Notes: generated by a model not told the origin, from the letters alone. 64,000 nt of DNA from Shimia isoporae (GCF_004346865.1 NZ_SMGR01000001.1:372001-436000), one strand, 5' to 3'. Shown: positions 25,975 to 35,459, counted from the first letter of the stretch. A program made the numbers and translations.

Positions 25975-26067
25975 GCCTTGGAGCCTTCCTTTGTGGAATG
26001 GTTAACGCCATGGGTTGACGTGACGCCTGACTGAACCGCGCCGCAACCGAATTTGAGGGGAAACACA

Positions 26068-27633
26068 ATGAAAAACGCTTTGAGTATTCTGGCGGTTGCG
26101 GCTGCATTGGCCGGCCCAGTCGCAGCTAAAGACTTCAAGTGGGCAGGCACGACCGACCCGCAGACAATGGACCCGCATGCCGTGAACACAGCTGCCGTTT
26201 TGGGTTTTTTGAACAATGTCTATGAAGGGCTTGTTCGTCGCGGCAAGGACATGTCCATTGAACCGGCGCTGGCGACCAGCTGGGAGCCGATCGGCGACGG
26301 CGATGGGTGGCGCTTCTTCTTACGCGAAGGTGTGACCTTTCATGACGGTAGCGCCTTTGATGCTGAAGATGTGCTCTTCTCTTACGAGCGCGCCTCCAAC
26401 GAAGTCAGCGACACTCGCAGTTGGTTTGCGCCTGTGTCGGAAGTGAAAGTTGTTGACGCATTTACAGTGGACATCATGACGTCCGCGCCAAACCCAATTT
26501 TTCCCGACAGCATCGCGAACTGGATGATTGTGGACAAAGATTGGGCAGAAGCCAATGATGCGGCGTTGCCTGACAAAGAAAACGGAAACTACGCTACCCT
26601 TAACGCTAACGGAACGGGCGCCTTTATGGTTTCGGAGCGCGAGCCGGGCCTGCGCACAGAGTTGGTGCCGCATGGCGGATGGTGGGGCGAGGCCGAGCAT
26701 AATATCACGCGCGCCGAGTTTACTCCGGTTCAGAATCCGGCAACTGCCGTTGCGGCCCTCCTGAGTGGCAATGTCGACATGATCAATCCCGTGCCCATTC
26801 AGGACGCTGAACGACTAGCGGAATCTGGCGACGTAAACGTTATTCGCGGGATCGAAGCCCGTGTGATCATGCTCGGAATGGCGCAGGAATCTGACGTGCT
26901 GAAATATGGCGATGATGCCGGAAAGCCGAACCCATTCCTGGATCCGCGCGTACGGGCTGCCGTGGCGCACGCCGTTAATGTTCCCGCGATTCTGAAAGTG
27001 ACAATGCGGGGCAACGCCGAACCTGCAAGCCAGTTGGTGAGCCCCGCAATGCGTGGGTATTCGGAAGCGAATGCGGACCGCCCCGCGTTTGATCCAGACA
27101 AGGCCAAGGCGCTTTTGGCAGAGGCTGGCTATGCAGATGGTTTCAGCTTTGGTTTGAAATGTCCGAACAACCGTTATCTGAACGACGAGGCGGTTTGTCA
27201 GGCTGTGACCTCTATGCTGTCACAGGTTGGTATGACGGCCCAGCTTGAGGCCATGCCGGTCCAAAACTACTGGCCGGAGTTGCGTGCAGACAACTATGAT
27301 ATGTACCTTCTTGGTTGGTCCCCGGGAACCTTTGATGCGGAACATCCGCTTCGGTTCCTTGCTTCGACGCCAAACTCCGAAAAGAAGTTGGGAAGTTGGA
27401 ACTTTGCCGGGTATTCCAACGCTCGAATCGACGAGCTTTTGCCTATGATCCAGTCGGAAATTGACGACACCAAGCGTCAGGCAATGCTGGATGAGTCCGC
27501 AAAGATCTTGCAGGACGAAACAGCCTACGTTCCGATGTATGTTCAGCCGCTCGTTTGGGGGACTGGCAAAAATATTGAGCTGACTCAAAGGCCTGACAAC
27601 TTCTTTATCCTGCGTTGGGTAACCGTTCAGTAA
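26068..27633 (+). CDS. ABC transporter substrate-binding protein, family 5 (paralogue)
   Basis: 521 residues starting at the ATG at 26068 (GAGGGG site upstream) with a signal peptide (MKNALSILAVAAALAGPVAA). It has the same blocks as the preceding protein: TMDPHAVNTAAVLGFLNNVYEGLV, LREGVTFHDGSAFDAEDVLFSYERA, LNANGTGAFMVSEREPG, AEAGYADGF and CPNNRYLNDEAVCQAV, so the two are paralogues, probably an old tandem duplication. About 110 bases separate it from the permease genes. Ligand unknown. Confidence 0.9.
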   Translation: MKNALSILAVAAALAGPVAAKDFKWAGTTDPQTMDPHAVNTAAVLGFLNNVYEGLVRRGKDMSIEPALATSWEPIGDGDGWRFFLREGVTFHDGSAFDAEDVLFSYERASNEVSDTRSWFAPVSEVKVVDAFTVDIMTSAPNPIFPDSIANWMIVDKDWAEANDAALPDKENGNYATLNANGTGAFMVSEREPGLRTELVPHGGWWGEAEHNITRAEFTPVQNPATAVAALLSGNVDMINPVPIQDAERLAESGDVNVIRGIEARVIMLGMAQESDVLKYGDDAGKPNPFLDPRVRAAVAHAVNVPAILKVTMRGNAEPASQLVSPAMRGYSEANADRPAFDPDKAKALLAEAGYADGFSFGLKCPNNRYLNDEAVCQAVTSMLSQVGMTAQLEAMPVQNYWPELRADNYDMYLLGWSPGTFDAEHPLRFLASTPNSEKKLGSWNFAGYSNARIDELLPMIQSEIDDTKRQAMLDESAKILQDETAYVPMYVQPLVWGTGKNIELTQRPDNFFILRWVTVQ

Positions 27634-27741
27634 AGTGTTACAGAAAAATTGCTGAAAAAACGGGCATGTTATGCGTCGGGGCGGTTGACCTTTGTCTGCA
27701 AAGGGACCATGGGAGACCGCCTATAAAAGAGGGGCAAATAA

Positions 27742-28722
27742 ATGCTGACTTTTGTCATTCGCAGAGTCTTCCAATCTGCGTTGGTTCTGCTGGTTGTTGG
27801 CCTGGTGGCCTTCAGCATGTTCCGCTTCGTTGGAGATCCGATCGACAACATGTTGGGCCAGGAACGTACCGACGCGGACATCGCACGACTGCGCACCGAA
27901 CTGGGTTTGGACCAACCGTTTCCCGTACAATACGCTAAGTTTCTGCAAGGTGCCGTCGAGGGCAACTTTGGTGTGAGCTACCGTCAAGGCCGCCCTGTAG
28001 GCGAAATCCTTGTCGAGCGCGCACCGGCAACGCTTGAGTTGGCCGCAGTGAGCGGTTTCTTCGCAATTACGATCGGTATCGGTCTCGGTGTCTTTACGGC
28101 GATCCGTAAAGACGGGTTCTTAGCGAATTTCATCATGTCAGTCTCGCTCATAGGGGTGAGTTTGCCCACATTCCTCATTGGTATCCTGCTGATCTACTTG
28201 TTTGCCGTCGTGTTGGGTTGGCTTCCCTCGTTTGGGAGGGGCGACGTCGTTCATTTGGGCTGGTGGAGTACCGGTCTGTTGACCAGTTCAGGTCTGAAGG
28301 CGTTGATTTTGCCATCGATTACACTTGGGCTTTACCAAATGACGCTGATTATGCGTCTCGTGCGTTCCGAGATGCTCGAAGTACTGCGTCAGGACTATAT
28401 CCGATTTGCCCGCGCCCGCGGCCTCAAGGAAAAGTCCGTGAACTTCCATCACGCGCTGAAAAACACTTTGGTGCCGGTTATCACGGTGACCGGCCTCCAG
28501 CTTGGATCGATCATCGCGTTTGCGATTATCACCGAGACAGTTTTCCAGTGGCCGGGTGTTGGCTTGCTGTTCATCAACGCAATCCAGTTCGTGGATATCC
28601 CGGTCATGGCGGCCTACCTGATGCTGATTTCGGTGATGTTTGTCGGCATCAATTTGATTGTGGATCTATTGTATTTTGCCATCGACCCGCGCCTGCGCGC
28701 TGAACAGAAAGGAGCGAAGTGA
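27742..28722 (+). CDS. Peptide-type ABC transporter permease (DppB family)
   Basis: 326 residues, six membrane helices. Typical DppB/OppB features: N-terminal FVIRRVFQSALVLLVVGLVAFSMFRFVGDP, LGLDQPFPVQYAKFLQGAVEGNFG in the large first loop, and EAA-type segment DYIRFARARGLKEKSV. TGATG overlap with the next permease. A small stem-loop (CCTTTG 27689-27694 with CAAAGG 27699-27704) lies in the leader. Confidence 0.93.
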   Translation: MLTFVIRRVFQSALVLLVVGLVAFSMFRFVGDPIDNMLGQERTDADIARLRTELGLDQPFPVQYAKFLQGAVEGNFGVSYRQGRPVGEILVERAPATLELAAVSGFFAITIGIGLGVFTAIRKDGFLANFIMSVSLIGVSLPTFLIGILLIYLFAVVLGWLPSFGRGDVVHLGWWSTGLLTSSGLKALILPSITLGLYQMTLIMRLVRSEMLEVLRQDYIRFARARGLKEKSVNFHHALKNTLVPVITVTGLQLGSIIAFAIITETVFQWPGVGLLFINAIQFVDIPVMAAYLMLISVMFVGINLIVDLLYFAIDPRLRAEQKGAK

Positions 28723-29669
28723 TGTCTGATCAAACCGCTCAATCTGCGACCCAGTCGCGTTTCGCCAAGGCATGGGACAGCGACTTCATGTACAACTTCC
28801 GCCATACGCCGGTGGCAGTTGTGTCCTTCTTTGTCGTTCTGTTGCTGATCCTTGGCGCAATCTTTGCTCCGCTGATCGCGCCCTATGATCCGTTTGATCC
28901 TTCCTCTCTGGATTTGATGAACGGCTACACGGCTCCGATGGCTCCCAACGACTTTACGGGCGACGTATTCTGGCTCGGAACTGATGATCAGGGGCGTGAC
29001 GTGTTTTCGACCATTTTGTTCGGCATGCGCATCTCGCTTTTTGTCGGTTTTGCTGCGGTAGCATTTGCAATGGTTCTGGGCATAACCCTTGGCCTGATCG
29101 CAGGCTACGTAGGCGGTTGGACCGAGACCATCATCATGCGCGCGGCTGATGTCCAACTGACTTTCCCCGCCATTCTCGTCGCGATGCTGATATTTGGTAT
29201 CGCCAAAGGGATCACGCCGATCGAGCATCAGGATACAATGGCGATCTGGGTTCTTATTGTGGCGATCGGGCTTTCTGACTGGGTGCAGTTCGCGCGCGTC
29301 GTACGCGGTGCGACCCTCGTGGAAAAAGACAAAGAGTATGTGCAAGCAGCCCGCATGATTGGTCGCGGAAAAGGCATCATCATGCTGCGTCACATTCTGC
29401 CGAACGTGCTCTCTCCGGTATTGGTTATTGCAACGATCTCTCTTGCGCTTGCCATCATCGCCGAAGCAACACTTTCGTTCCTCGGCGTAGGTGCACCGCC
29501 GACCCAGCCGTCATTGGGTACGCTGATCCGGATCGGGCAGGACTTCCTGTTCTCCGGTGAATGGTGGATCATCCTGTTCCCGTCGATCACCCTGCTGGCG
29601 CTGGCTTTGTCGGTGAACCTGCTGGGCGACTGGCTGCGTGACGCATTGAATCCGAGGTTGCAGAAATGA
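28722..29669 (+). CDS. Peptide-type ABC transporter permease (DppC family)
   Basis: 315 residues. N-terminal cytoplasmic extension, then VVSFFVVLLLILGAIFAPLIAPYDPF, the DppC-specific HWLGTDDQGRDV-like block (FWLGTDDQGRDVFSTILFGMR) and EAA loop EYVQAARMIGRGKGIIMLRHILPN. Start taken as the ATG at 28722 overlapping the DppB stop. Four-base overlap with the fused ATPase gene. Confidence 0.93.
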   Translation: MSDQTAQSATQSRFAKAWDSDFMYNFRHTPVAVVSFFVVLLLILGAIFAPLIAPYDPFDPSSLDLMNGYTAPMAPNDFTGDVFWLGTDDQGRDVFSTILFGMRISLFVGFAAVAFAMVLGITLGLIAGYVGGWTETIIMRAADVQLTFPAILVAMLIFGIAKGITPIEHQDTMAIWVLIVAIGLSDWVQFARVVRGATLVEKDKEYVQAARMIGRGKGIIMLRHILPNVLSPVLVIATISLALAIIAEATLSFLGVGAPPTQPSLGTLIRIGQDFLFSGEWWIILFPSITLLALALSVNLLGDWLRDALNPRLQK

Positions 29670-31378
29670 CCCTTCTTACGATTGAAGACCTGTCCGTCCA
29701 TTTCCCGACCCGTCACAAGGTTTTTGTGGCCGTCAACGATGCGGACCTGACAGTTGAGCCGGGTGAGATCCATGGTCTCGTGGGAGAATCCGGTGCCGGT
29801 AAGTCGACCATTGGCGCGGCGGTGATGGGGTTGCTTGAGCGGCCCGGTCATATCGCGGGCGGCACGGTGTCGTTCAAAGGTGAAAAAATCAGCGGGCGCG
29901 ATGCCAATGGCATGCGTGCGCTTCGCGGGGCGAAGATTTCTATGATCTTCCAAGACCCGCTGACGTCGTTGAACCCCTTGCTGACCGTTGGCCAGCAGTT
30001 GATCGAGACCATCCAGTTCCACCTGAAACTGTCTGACGGCGACAGCCGCAAGCGGGCGATTGAGTTGCTGGATCGTGTCGGCATTCCGCATCCTGAGGAG
30101 CGTGTGGACATGTATCCGCATCAGTTCTCCGGCGGTATGCGGCAGCGGGTGGTGATTGCTCTTGCACTTTGTTCTGAGCCAGACGTGATCATTGCGGATG
30201 AGCCGACAACGGCACTCGACGTGTCAATTCAGGCGCAGATTCTGGACCTGATCAAGGAGCTAGCGCGCGAGCGGCAGACCGGTGTGATCCTTATCACGCA
30301 CGATATGGGTGTGATTGCCGACACCACCGACAAGGTGACGGTGATGTATCAAGGTGAGGTTGTGGAAAGCGGCACGACCGAACAGGTCATGGGCGATCCG
30401 CAGCACGAATACACCAAGTCGCTGATTGCGGCGGTGCCGCGTCCGACGCTGAAGGTGCATCGTTTCCCGCAGCTGAGCTATGGCGGACGTCAGATCGAGT
30501 TCCACATCGACGATCTCGCGCGCAACTGGCACAAGCCGGAGCCGTCGAAATCGGGCACGCTGCTGAAGGTCGACAAGCTGTCGAAGACGTTCTTGCAGAG
30601 GGGGCATGTGTTGCCCTCGCGGCGCAAATACTTCACGGCCGTCAACGAAGTCAGCTTTGATATCAAGGACGGAGAAGTCTTTGGCATCGTTGGGGAAAGT
30701 GGCTCGGGTAAGTCCACTGTGGCGCGGATGATCGCGACGCTTTACGAGACCAACGGCGGCAAGATCACCTTTGACGAAACCGATGTGACAGCGTTGCACT
30801 CGCACAAAGATCTGGAAGGCTACCGCCGCCAGATCCAGATGATCTTTCAGGATCCCTATTCGAGCCTGAACCCACGTATGCGGGTGGACGAGATCATTGC
30901 GGAGCCGGTGAAACATCACAAGCTTCTTGAAGGCGCCTCGATTCAGCATCGCGTCGACGAACTGCTTGAACGCGTGGGGCTTGGCTCCGAAGCTGGTCGC
31001 AAGTACCCGCACGAGTTTTCCGGTGGGCAACGTCAACGTATCTCGATTGCAAGGGCCCTCGCGACCCAGCCACGCTTCCTGATATGTGATGAACCCACCT
31101 CGGCGCTGGATGTGTCTATCCAGGCGCAGATCCTCAATATCCTAAAGGACTTGCAGGAGCACCTCGGCTTGACGATGTTGTTTATCAGTCATGACCTGCC
31201 GGTAGTGCGCCAAATGTGTGATCGCGTCGGTGTAATGCGTCAGGGGCAAATGGTGGAAGTGGCAGAAACGGAAGAGCTTTTTGCCAATCCGCAGACTGAC
31301 TACACTCGTGAATTGCTGAGTTTGATGCCCAAGCTTGAAGGACTTTCGACGGACGGTCTCAAAGACGAAATCGTGTAA
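29666..31378 (+). CDS. Fused double ABC ATPase (DppD-DppF type)
   Basis: 570 residues carrying two complete nucleotide-binding domains. The first has Walker A GESGAGKST (about residues 39-47), signature FSGGMRQRV and Walker B VIIADEPTTALD. The second (from about residue 290) has GESGSGKST, FSGGQRQRI and FLICDEPTSALD. The conserved SSLNPRM and HEYTKSL elements are those of Dpp/Opp ATPases, which are usually two proteins. Here one polypeptide supplies both sites for the DppBC channel. An intrinsic terminator follows at once. Confidence 0.94.
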   Translation: MTLLTIEDLSVHFPTRHKVFVAVNDADLTVEPGEIHGLVGESGAGKSTIGAAVMGLLERPGHIAGGTVSFKGEKISGRDANGMRALRGAKISMIFQDPLTSLNPLLTVGQQLIETIQFHLKLSDGDSRKRAIELLDRVGIPHPEERVDMYPHQFSGGMRQRVVIALALCSEPDVIIADEPTTALDVSIQAQILDLIKELARERQTGVILITHDMGVIADTTDKVTVMYQGEVVESGTTEQVMGDPQHEYTKSLIAAVPRPTLKVHRFPQLSYGGRQIEFHIDDLARNWHKPEPSKSGTLLKVDKLSKTFLQRGHVLPSRRKYFTAVNEVSFDIKDGEVFGIVGESGSGKSTVARMIATLYETNGGKITFDETDVTALHSHKDLEGYRRQIQMIFQDPYSSLNPRMRVDEIIAEPVKHHKLLEGASIQHRVDELLERVGLGSEAGRKYPHEFSGGQRQRISIARALATQPRFLICDEPTSALDVSIQAQILNILKDLQEHLGLTMLFISHDLPVVRQMCDRVGVMRQGQMVEVAETEELFANPQTDYTRELLSLMPKLEGLSTDGLKDEIV

Positions 31379-31383
31379 AAGCG

Positions 31384-31411
31384 AACGCCGCCCCAAGGGC
31401 GGCGTTTTTTT
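31384..31411 (+). terminator. Intrinsic terminator after the peptide-type ABC operon
   Basis: AACGCCGCCC (31384-31393) pairs with GGGCGGCGTT (31397-31406) around loop CAA, followed by a T run to 31411. It sits between this operon and the convergent metallo-beta-lactamase-fold gene. Confidence 0.93.
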
Positions 31412-32209
31412 CTAAAAAGGTTTGTCTGGACCTGTGTCCAAGCGCCAAACAAACCCTGATTGCCCTATACTCGGGTAGTGTTTCGTCACTAATGGATCAT
31501 GCCCCGGAATGATCCTGCCTTGCGTTCCGCCTAAGCGAAAAAGGGTGTCATAGCCCTTGATCATACTTTCCACGTTCTCGACGATTGGAAACGGCTTTCT
31601 GAGTAGGTAATTCTCGTAATAGTGTGCGGCGTCGGAGGCTAGACAGAGGGGACCATACTCTGTGTCGACGTCTACTACTTGGAGACCACGTGAGTGACCG
31701 CCCACACAGTGCACACGAACACCTGGCGCAACCTGACCGGGACCATTGTGAAAGACCACGCGACCAGAGTAGACGTGTTTGACCATGTCGCAGACATGAT
31801 CTGCGGTAAATGGCATGCGAAGCGTGTCGTGGCACATACATGGACCGGTCGCGAACGACATCTCCGCCTCCTGAATGTGAAAAATTGCATTAGGATAGCG
31901 GTCCAATCCGCCAGCGTGGTCATAATGTAGATGAGTGATGATAACTGTGTCGATCTTGGCCGCGTCTACATCCATGACTTCCAGTGCCTTGGATGGATCT
32001 CTTAGAATCGGACGGTCGCGGCGGTTGGCTTCGGTGCTGTCGTAGCCAGTATCAACAAGTATGTGCCGGTCACCGTTTGTCAGGAGCCAGACAAAGTAGT
32101 CCATGCCATGTTGGGCTGCTGGGTGGTCATCAAAGATAAAACTGTCCGCGCGTGTTCGGGTGTTACGATCCGCATACTTAATCGCGTAAACCTTCCAAGA
32201 ATCCGACAT
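31412..32209 (-). CDS. Metallo-beta-lactamase-fold hydrolase, lactonase-like
   Basis: 265 residues starting at the ATG at 32209 (GGAGGG site just upstream). The zinc-binding motif HxHxDH is THLHYDHAGG near residue 91, with VGGHSRGLQ and DAAHYYENY supplying further ligands and PGHD near the end. It resembles the AttM/AiiA-type lactonase branch (MDYFVWLL near the start). Quorum quenching is the usual label, but the gene is divergent from, and shares a regulatory gap with, a GntR-controlled tetronate cluster, so hydrolysis of a sugar-acid lactone is at least as likely. A TTGACA (-35-like, 32279 to 32274) lies upstream on this strand. Confidence 0.75.
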   Translation of the reverse strand: MSDSWKVYAIKYADRNTRTRADSFIFDDHPAAQHGMDYFVWLLTNGDRHILVDTGYDSTEANRRDRPILRDPSKALEVMDVDAAKIDTVIITHLHYDHAGGLDRYPNAIFHIQEAEMSFATGPCMCHDTLRMPFTADHVCDMVKHVYSGRVVFHNGPGQVAPGVRVHCVGGHSRGLQVVDVDTEYGPLCLASDAAHYYENYLLRKPFPIVENVESMIKGYDTLFRLGGTQGRIIPGHDPLVTKHYPSIGQSGFVWRLDTGPDKPF

Positions 32210-32329
32210 TTTCCCTCCTGAAACCATTCTGGCGCTGGTCTTCCCATCCATATCGGATAGGTTTTTTCGACGTTGTCAAATACTGCAATGCGCACATTGT
32301 CAGGTCCGGTCTTTACTTAAAGAATTTGA

Positions 32330-32343
32330 TAATGTATACATTA
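32330..32343. promoter_or_regulatory. GntR/FadR-type operator palindrome upstream of the GntR gene
   Basis: TAATGTATACATTA is a perfect 14-base palindrome with a GTATAC centre, 55 bases before the chosen GntR start. A nearly identical copy lies at 37588-37601 upstream of the second TRAP operon. A plausible promoter (TTGTCA 32297-32302, AAGAAT 32320-32325) places the palindrome near the transcription start, which suits repression. Confidence 0.7.
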
Positions 32344-32397
32344 AAGTATGCGCTGGCGGTGCGTCGCTGCGGAAGCCTTTGGGGTACGTCTAAAAAG

Positions 32398-33063
32398 ATG
32401 TCTGAGAAAACAACACGTGTTGGTGACGCATATACGCGGCTGAAGGAGGATATTCGCTCAAACCTGATGCCGCCAGGATACCAGGCGCCAGAACCAGAGA
32501 TTGCGGAACGTCTTGGAATGAGCCGGACGCCAGTACGTGAGGCGTTAATCCGGCTGGAGGCTGAAGGTCTGGTGGAATTGATCCCACGCCGAGGCGCAAG
32601 GGTTTTGCCGATCAAAGCTGAAGACATGAAGGAAATTTATCAGATATTGACCGCTCTTGAGCCGGACGCCGCTGCGAATCTCGCCGCTCGAAATCCGAGT
32701 GAGGAGGAGCTTGCGCCACTACGCCAAGCGACGGATGAAATGGCAGAAGCGCTGGAAGCGGGTGACCTTGATAGTTGGGCTGCCGCTGACGACCGTTTCC
32801 ACATCACGTTGCTAGAGCTTCATGGCAACAAACGCATGCAAGCTTTTGTAAGCGCGTTGTTTGACCAAGCACACCGGGCACGGATCGTGACTCTTCGGTT
32901 ACGTGAGGCGCCCGTCAGGTCAACGAAAGAACATCGGGAAATCTTAGATCGTTTGGCCGCTGGCGACGTCGAAGGCACACGTAGCGTGTTCCGGCAACAC
33001 CGGGAGCGGGCTGCGGGAGAACTTTTGAAACTATTGGAAAACTACCGGCTGCCACAACTGTAG
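32398..33063 (+). CDS. GntR-family transcriptional regulator (FadR/FCD subfamily)
   Basis: 221 residues. The N-terminal winged helix (AYTRLKEDIRSNLMPPGYQAPEPEIAERLGMSRTPVREALIRLEAEGLVELIPRRGARV) is classic GntR, followed by an all-helical FCD effector domain (ALEPDAAANLAARN, DDRFHITLLELHGNKRM, EHREILDRLAAGDVEG) whose Asp/His residues usually bind a metal and a carboxylate ligand. I chose ATG 32398 because an upstream ATG at 32332 lies inside the palindrome. First gene of the tetronate cluster, probably autoregulated and controlling the TRAP operon at 37644. Confidence 0.88.
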   Translation: MSEKTTRVGDAYTRLKEDIRSNLMPPGYQAPEPEIAERLGMSRTPVREALIRLEAEGLVELIPRRGARVLPIKAEDMKEIYQILTALEPDAAANLAARNPSEEELAPLRQATDEMAEALEAGDLDSWAAADDRFHITLLELHGNKRMQAFVSALFDQAHRARIVTLRLREAPVRSTKEHREILDRLAAGDVEGTRSVFRQHRERAAGELLKLLENYRLPQL

Positions 33064-33091
33064 CCGCGAAAACGGAAGAGACTGGAAAAGA

Positions 33092-34192
33092 ATGACTCAC
33101 CCCCTGCGAGTCGCCCTTATCAGAGGCGATGGAATCGGAATTGATGTGGCAAATGCAGCGATTGCGGTTGTGGACGCGTCACTGGCGCGTGTAGGTGCGC
33201 CGGCTTTGGAATATGACGACATCGATGCTGGTGCCGGCTATTTCGCAGAGACAGGTCTCGACATCGAGCCAGGTGGTGAGGAGCGTGCAGGCGAAGCTGA
33301 TGCGATTTTTCTTGGGGCCATAGGCCTCCCAGCCATACGGCACGAAGATGGCACTGAGATTTCACCCCATCTCCGGCTTCGGGACCGTTTTCAGCTATAC
33401 GCAGGCGTACGCCCGGTTAAAGCCTATCCAAATGCGCCGCAAAGGCTCGCGGACCCACGTGCCGCAAATCTAGATATGGTCATTTTGCGGGAAAGTACCG
33501 AAGGGCTCTTTTATTCCGCTGCCGTTCACGGCCGGTTTGTGGCCAGTGGAGATGAGGAGGTGCGGGAGACCCTGCGGATTTCGCGAGCCACCACGGAAAA
33601 GCTGCATAGATTTGCATTCAAGCTGGCGGAGCGCCGAAAGGCGAGGGGTAAATCAGCGCGGTTGACTTGCGTTGACAAAGCTAACGTTTTTGCCTCGATG
33701 GCGTTCTTTCGCAAAATTTTCGATGAGACCAAGGCCGAGTACCCGGAGATCGCGGTTGGTTACAATTACGTGGACGCCATGGCGCTCGATCTGGTTCGGA
33801 AACCGTGGGAGTTCGACGTCATGGTCATGGAAAATATGTTTGGTGACATCCTAAGTGACCTGGCCGGCGGGCTGGTCGGCGGAATGGGTATGGCAGCCTG
33901 TGGTGAAATCGGCGACCACACCGGCCTGTTCCAACCAGCACACGGGTCTGCGCCGGACATCATGGGACAGGATAAAGCCAATCCGCTAGCCGCAATTCTT
34001 AGCGGAGCAATGATGTTGGACTACCTTTCAGATAAGAGCGGCGACAAAAAGCTGGAGGCAGCGGCAGAACTTATTGAACGCGCGGTGGATGCGGGGTTTG
34101 GGGAAAACGCTCTGCGTCCGATGGAGTTCGGCGGTGATATGGGCACGGAGGCAGTGACCGCCGAACTCTTGCGCCGCGTGGAGGCAGGCTGA
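33092..34192 (+). CDS. Isopropylmalate/isocitrate/tartrate dehydrogenase-family enzyme
   Basis: 366 residues of the beta-hydroxyacid oxidative decarboxylase family: ALIRGDGIGIDV at the start, LRESTEGLFYS (substrate loop), TCVDKANVF (catalytic Lys), DILSDLAGGLVGG (metal-binding Asp) and HGSAPDIMGQDKANP (NAD binding). Starts about 28 bases after gntR and ends two bases before the kinase gene. Leucine synthesis is unlikely here because leuC and leuD are absent; oxidation of a four-carbon hydroxyacid (as tartrate dehydrogenases do) suits the downstream OtnK and OtnC. The exact substrate is unknown. Confidence 0.82.
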   Translation: MTHPLRVALIRGDGIGIDVANAAIAVVDASLARVGAPALEYDDIDAGAGYFAETGLDIEPGGEERAGEADAIFLGAIGLPAIRHEDGTEISPHLRLRDRFQLYAGVRPVKAYPNAPQRLADPRAANLDMVILRESTEGLFYSAAVHGRFVASGDEEVRETLRISRATTEKLHRFAFKLAERRKARGKSARLTCVDKANVFASMAFFRKIFDETKAEYPEIAVGYNYVDAMALDLVRKPWEFDVMVMENMFGDILSDLAGGLVGGMGMAACGEIGDHTGLFQPAHGSAPDIMGQDKANPLAAILSGAMMLDYLSDKSGDKKLEAAAELIERAVDAGFGENALRPMEFGGDMGTEAVTAELLRRVEAG

Positions 34193-34193
34193 G

Positions 34194-35459
34194 ATGGGGA
34201 TTCTGCTCGGCGCCATTGCTGATGATTTTACTGGTGCGACCGATCTTGCGAACACGCTAGTTAAAGAAGGGATGAAGGTGGTGCAAACCATCGGCGTGCC
34301 AAAAGACGATGCCTACACTGAAGGTGTGGATGCAGTTGTTGTAGCGTTGAAAACCCGAACTGCGCCAGTTAATGAAGCTGTCGAGCTGTCGCTCGCCGCG
34401 CTTCGCTGGCTACAGGCACACGGCGCACAGCAAGTTGTGTTCAAGTATTGCTCAACCTTTGACAGCACCAAACAAGGTAACATCGGTCCGGTCGCGGATG
34501 CTTTGCGGGCGGCTATGGGGGCGGGATGCTCCATCGTCTGCCCTGCCTTCCCTGAAAACGAGCGAACAATCTATCAAGGGCACCTGTTTGTGGGTGGGGT
34601 GCCGCTTCATGAGAGTTCCATGAAGGACCATCCGTTGACGCCAATGCGAGACAGCAGCTTGATCCGGCTGATGTCGCAACAATCAAGGGCCGAGGTCGGG
34701 TTGGTACCGCATAAGACCGTCGCAAAAGGCGCAGATGCCGTGTCGCACGCGATCAAAGCGTTAGAAACGGCAGGAAATGGATACGCTGTGGTGGATGCTT
34801 TGTCGGATGACGACCTCAGGATCATTGGGGATGCCGCGCGCGATCATAAATTGGTGACGGGTGGGTCCGGCGTGGCGACCGGCCTGCCAGAAAATTTTCG
34901 TAAAAAGGGCCTCCTCGGCTCGACAACCGAGACAGATACACCACGGGTAAAGGGGCGAGAACTGGTGCTGGCGGGGAGTTGCTCGACGGCCACCCGTCAA
35001 CAAATCGCGCTTGCCAAAGAGAAGTGGCCAACGCGCAAAATTGTCGTAGATCGTATTGCCAAAGGCGAGGACGTCGCTGGGGACCTCGCAGAGTGGGCGC
35101 TTGCGCAACACGACGAAGCACCAGTGCTGATATATGCATCCGCTGATCCGGAGGAAGTCCGCGAAATTCAGTCGGTTTATGGCGTTGAGCGTGCTGGAGC
35201 AATGGTGGAACAGGTGATGGGGGCATTGGCTGTGCGCTTGAATGCTTCCGGTTTTAGCCGCCTGGTTGTTGCCGGTGGAGAAACTTCCGGCGCCGTAGTT
35301 TCTGCCTTGGGTGTCGGATCCCTCCGCATTGGACCGGAGATCGCGCCAGGTGTTCCGTGGTCGCAGAGTATTGGAACTCGGCCTCTGGCGCTGGCACTTA
35401 AATCCGGCAACTTTGGCGGACCTGATTTTTTTGAAGAAGCTTTCGCGGTGATAAGATGA
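34194..35459 (+). CDS. otnK: Four-carbon acid sugar kinase (3-oxo-tetronate 4-kinase, OtnK family)
   Basis: 421 residues: the two-domain DUF1537/YgbK family. AIADDFTGATDLANTLVKEGMKV at the N-terminus (substrate Asp-Asp), FKYCSTFDSTKQGNIGP in the middle and VAGGETSGAVVSALGV for the nucleotide domain. The family phosphorylates the 4-hydroxyl of 3-oxo-tetronates derived from threonate or erythronate. It overlaps the otnC-like gene by four bases, the usual pairing. Confidence 0.87.
   Translation: MGILLGAIADDFTGATDLANTLVKEGMKVVQTIGVPKDDAYTEGVDAVVVALKTRTAPVNEAVELSLAALRWLQAHGAQQVVFKYCSTFDSTKQGNIGPVADALRAAMGAGCSIVCPAFPENERTIYQGHLFVGGVPLHESSMKDHPLTPMRDSSLIRLMSQQSRAEVGLVPHKTVAKGADAVSHAIKALETAGNGYAVVDALSDDDLRIIGDAARDHKLVTGGSGVATGLPENFRKKGLLGSTTETDTPRVKGRELVLAGSCSTATRQQIALAKEKWPTRKIVVDRIAKGEDVAGDLAEWALAQHDEAPVLIYASADPEEVREIQSVYGVERAGAMVEQVMGALAVRLNASGFSRLVVAGGETSGAVVSALGVGSLRIGPEIAPGVPWSQSIGTRPLALALKSGNFGGPDFFEEAFAVIR

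Noticed and set aside
31412..32209. Firm call as a quorum-quenching AHL lactonase
   Set aside because: The family is broad and the gene neighbourhood points to sugar-acid metabolism; kept as a lactonase-like hydrolase.
32332..33063. Longer GntR protein starting at ATG 32332
   Set aside because: That ATG lies inside the operator palindrome and the added residues do not resemble the family.
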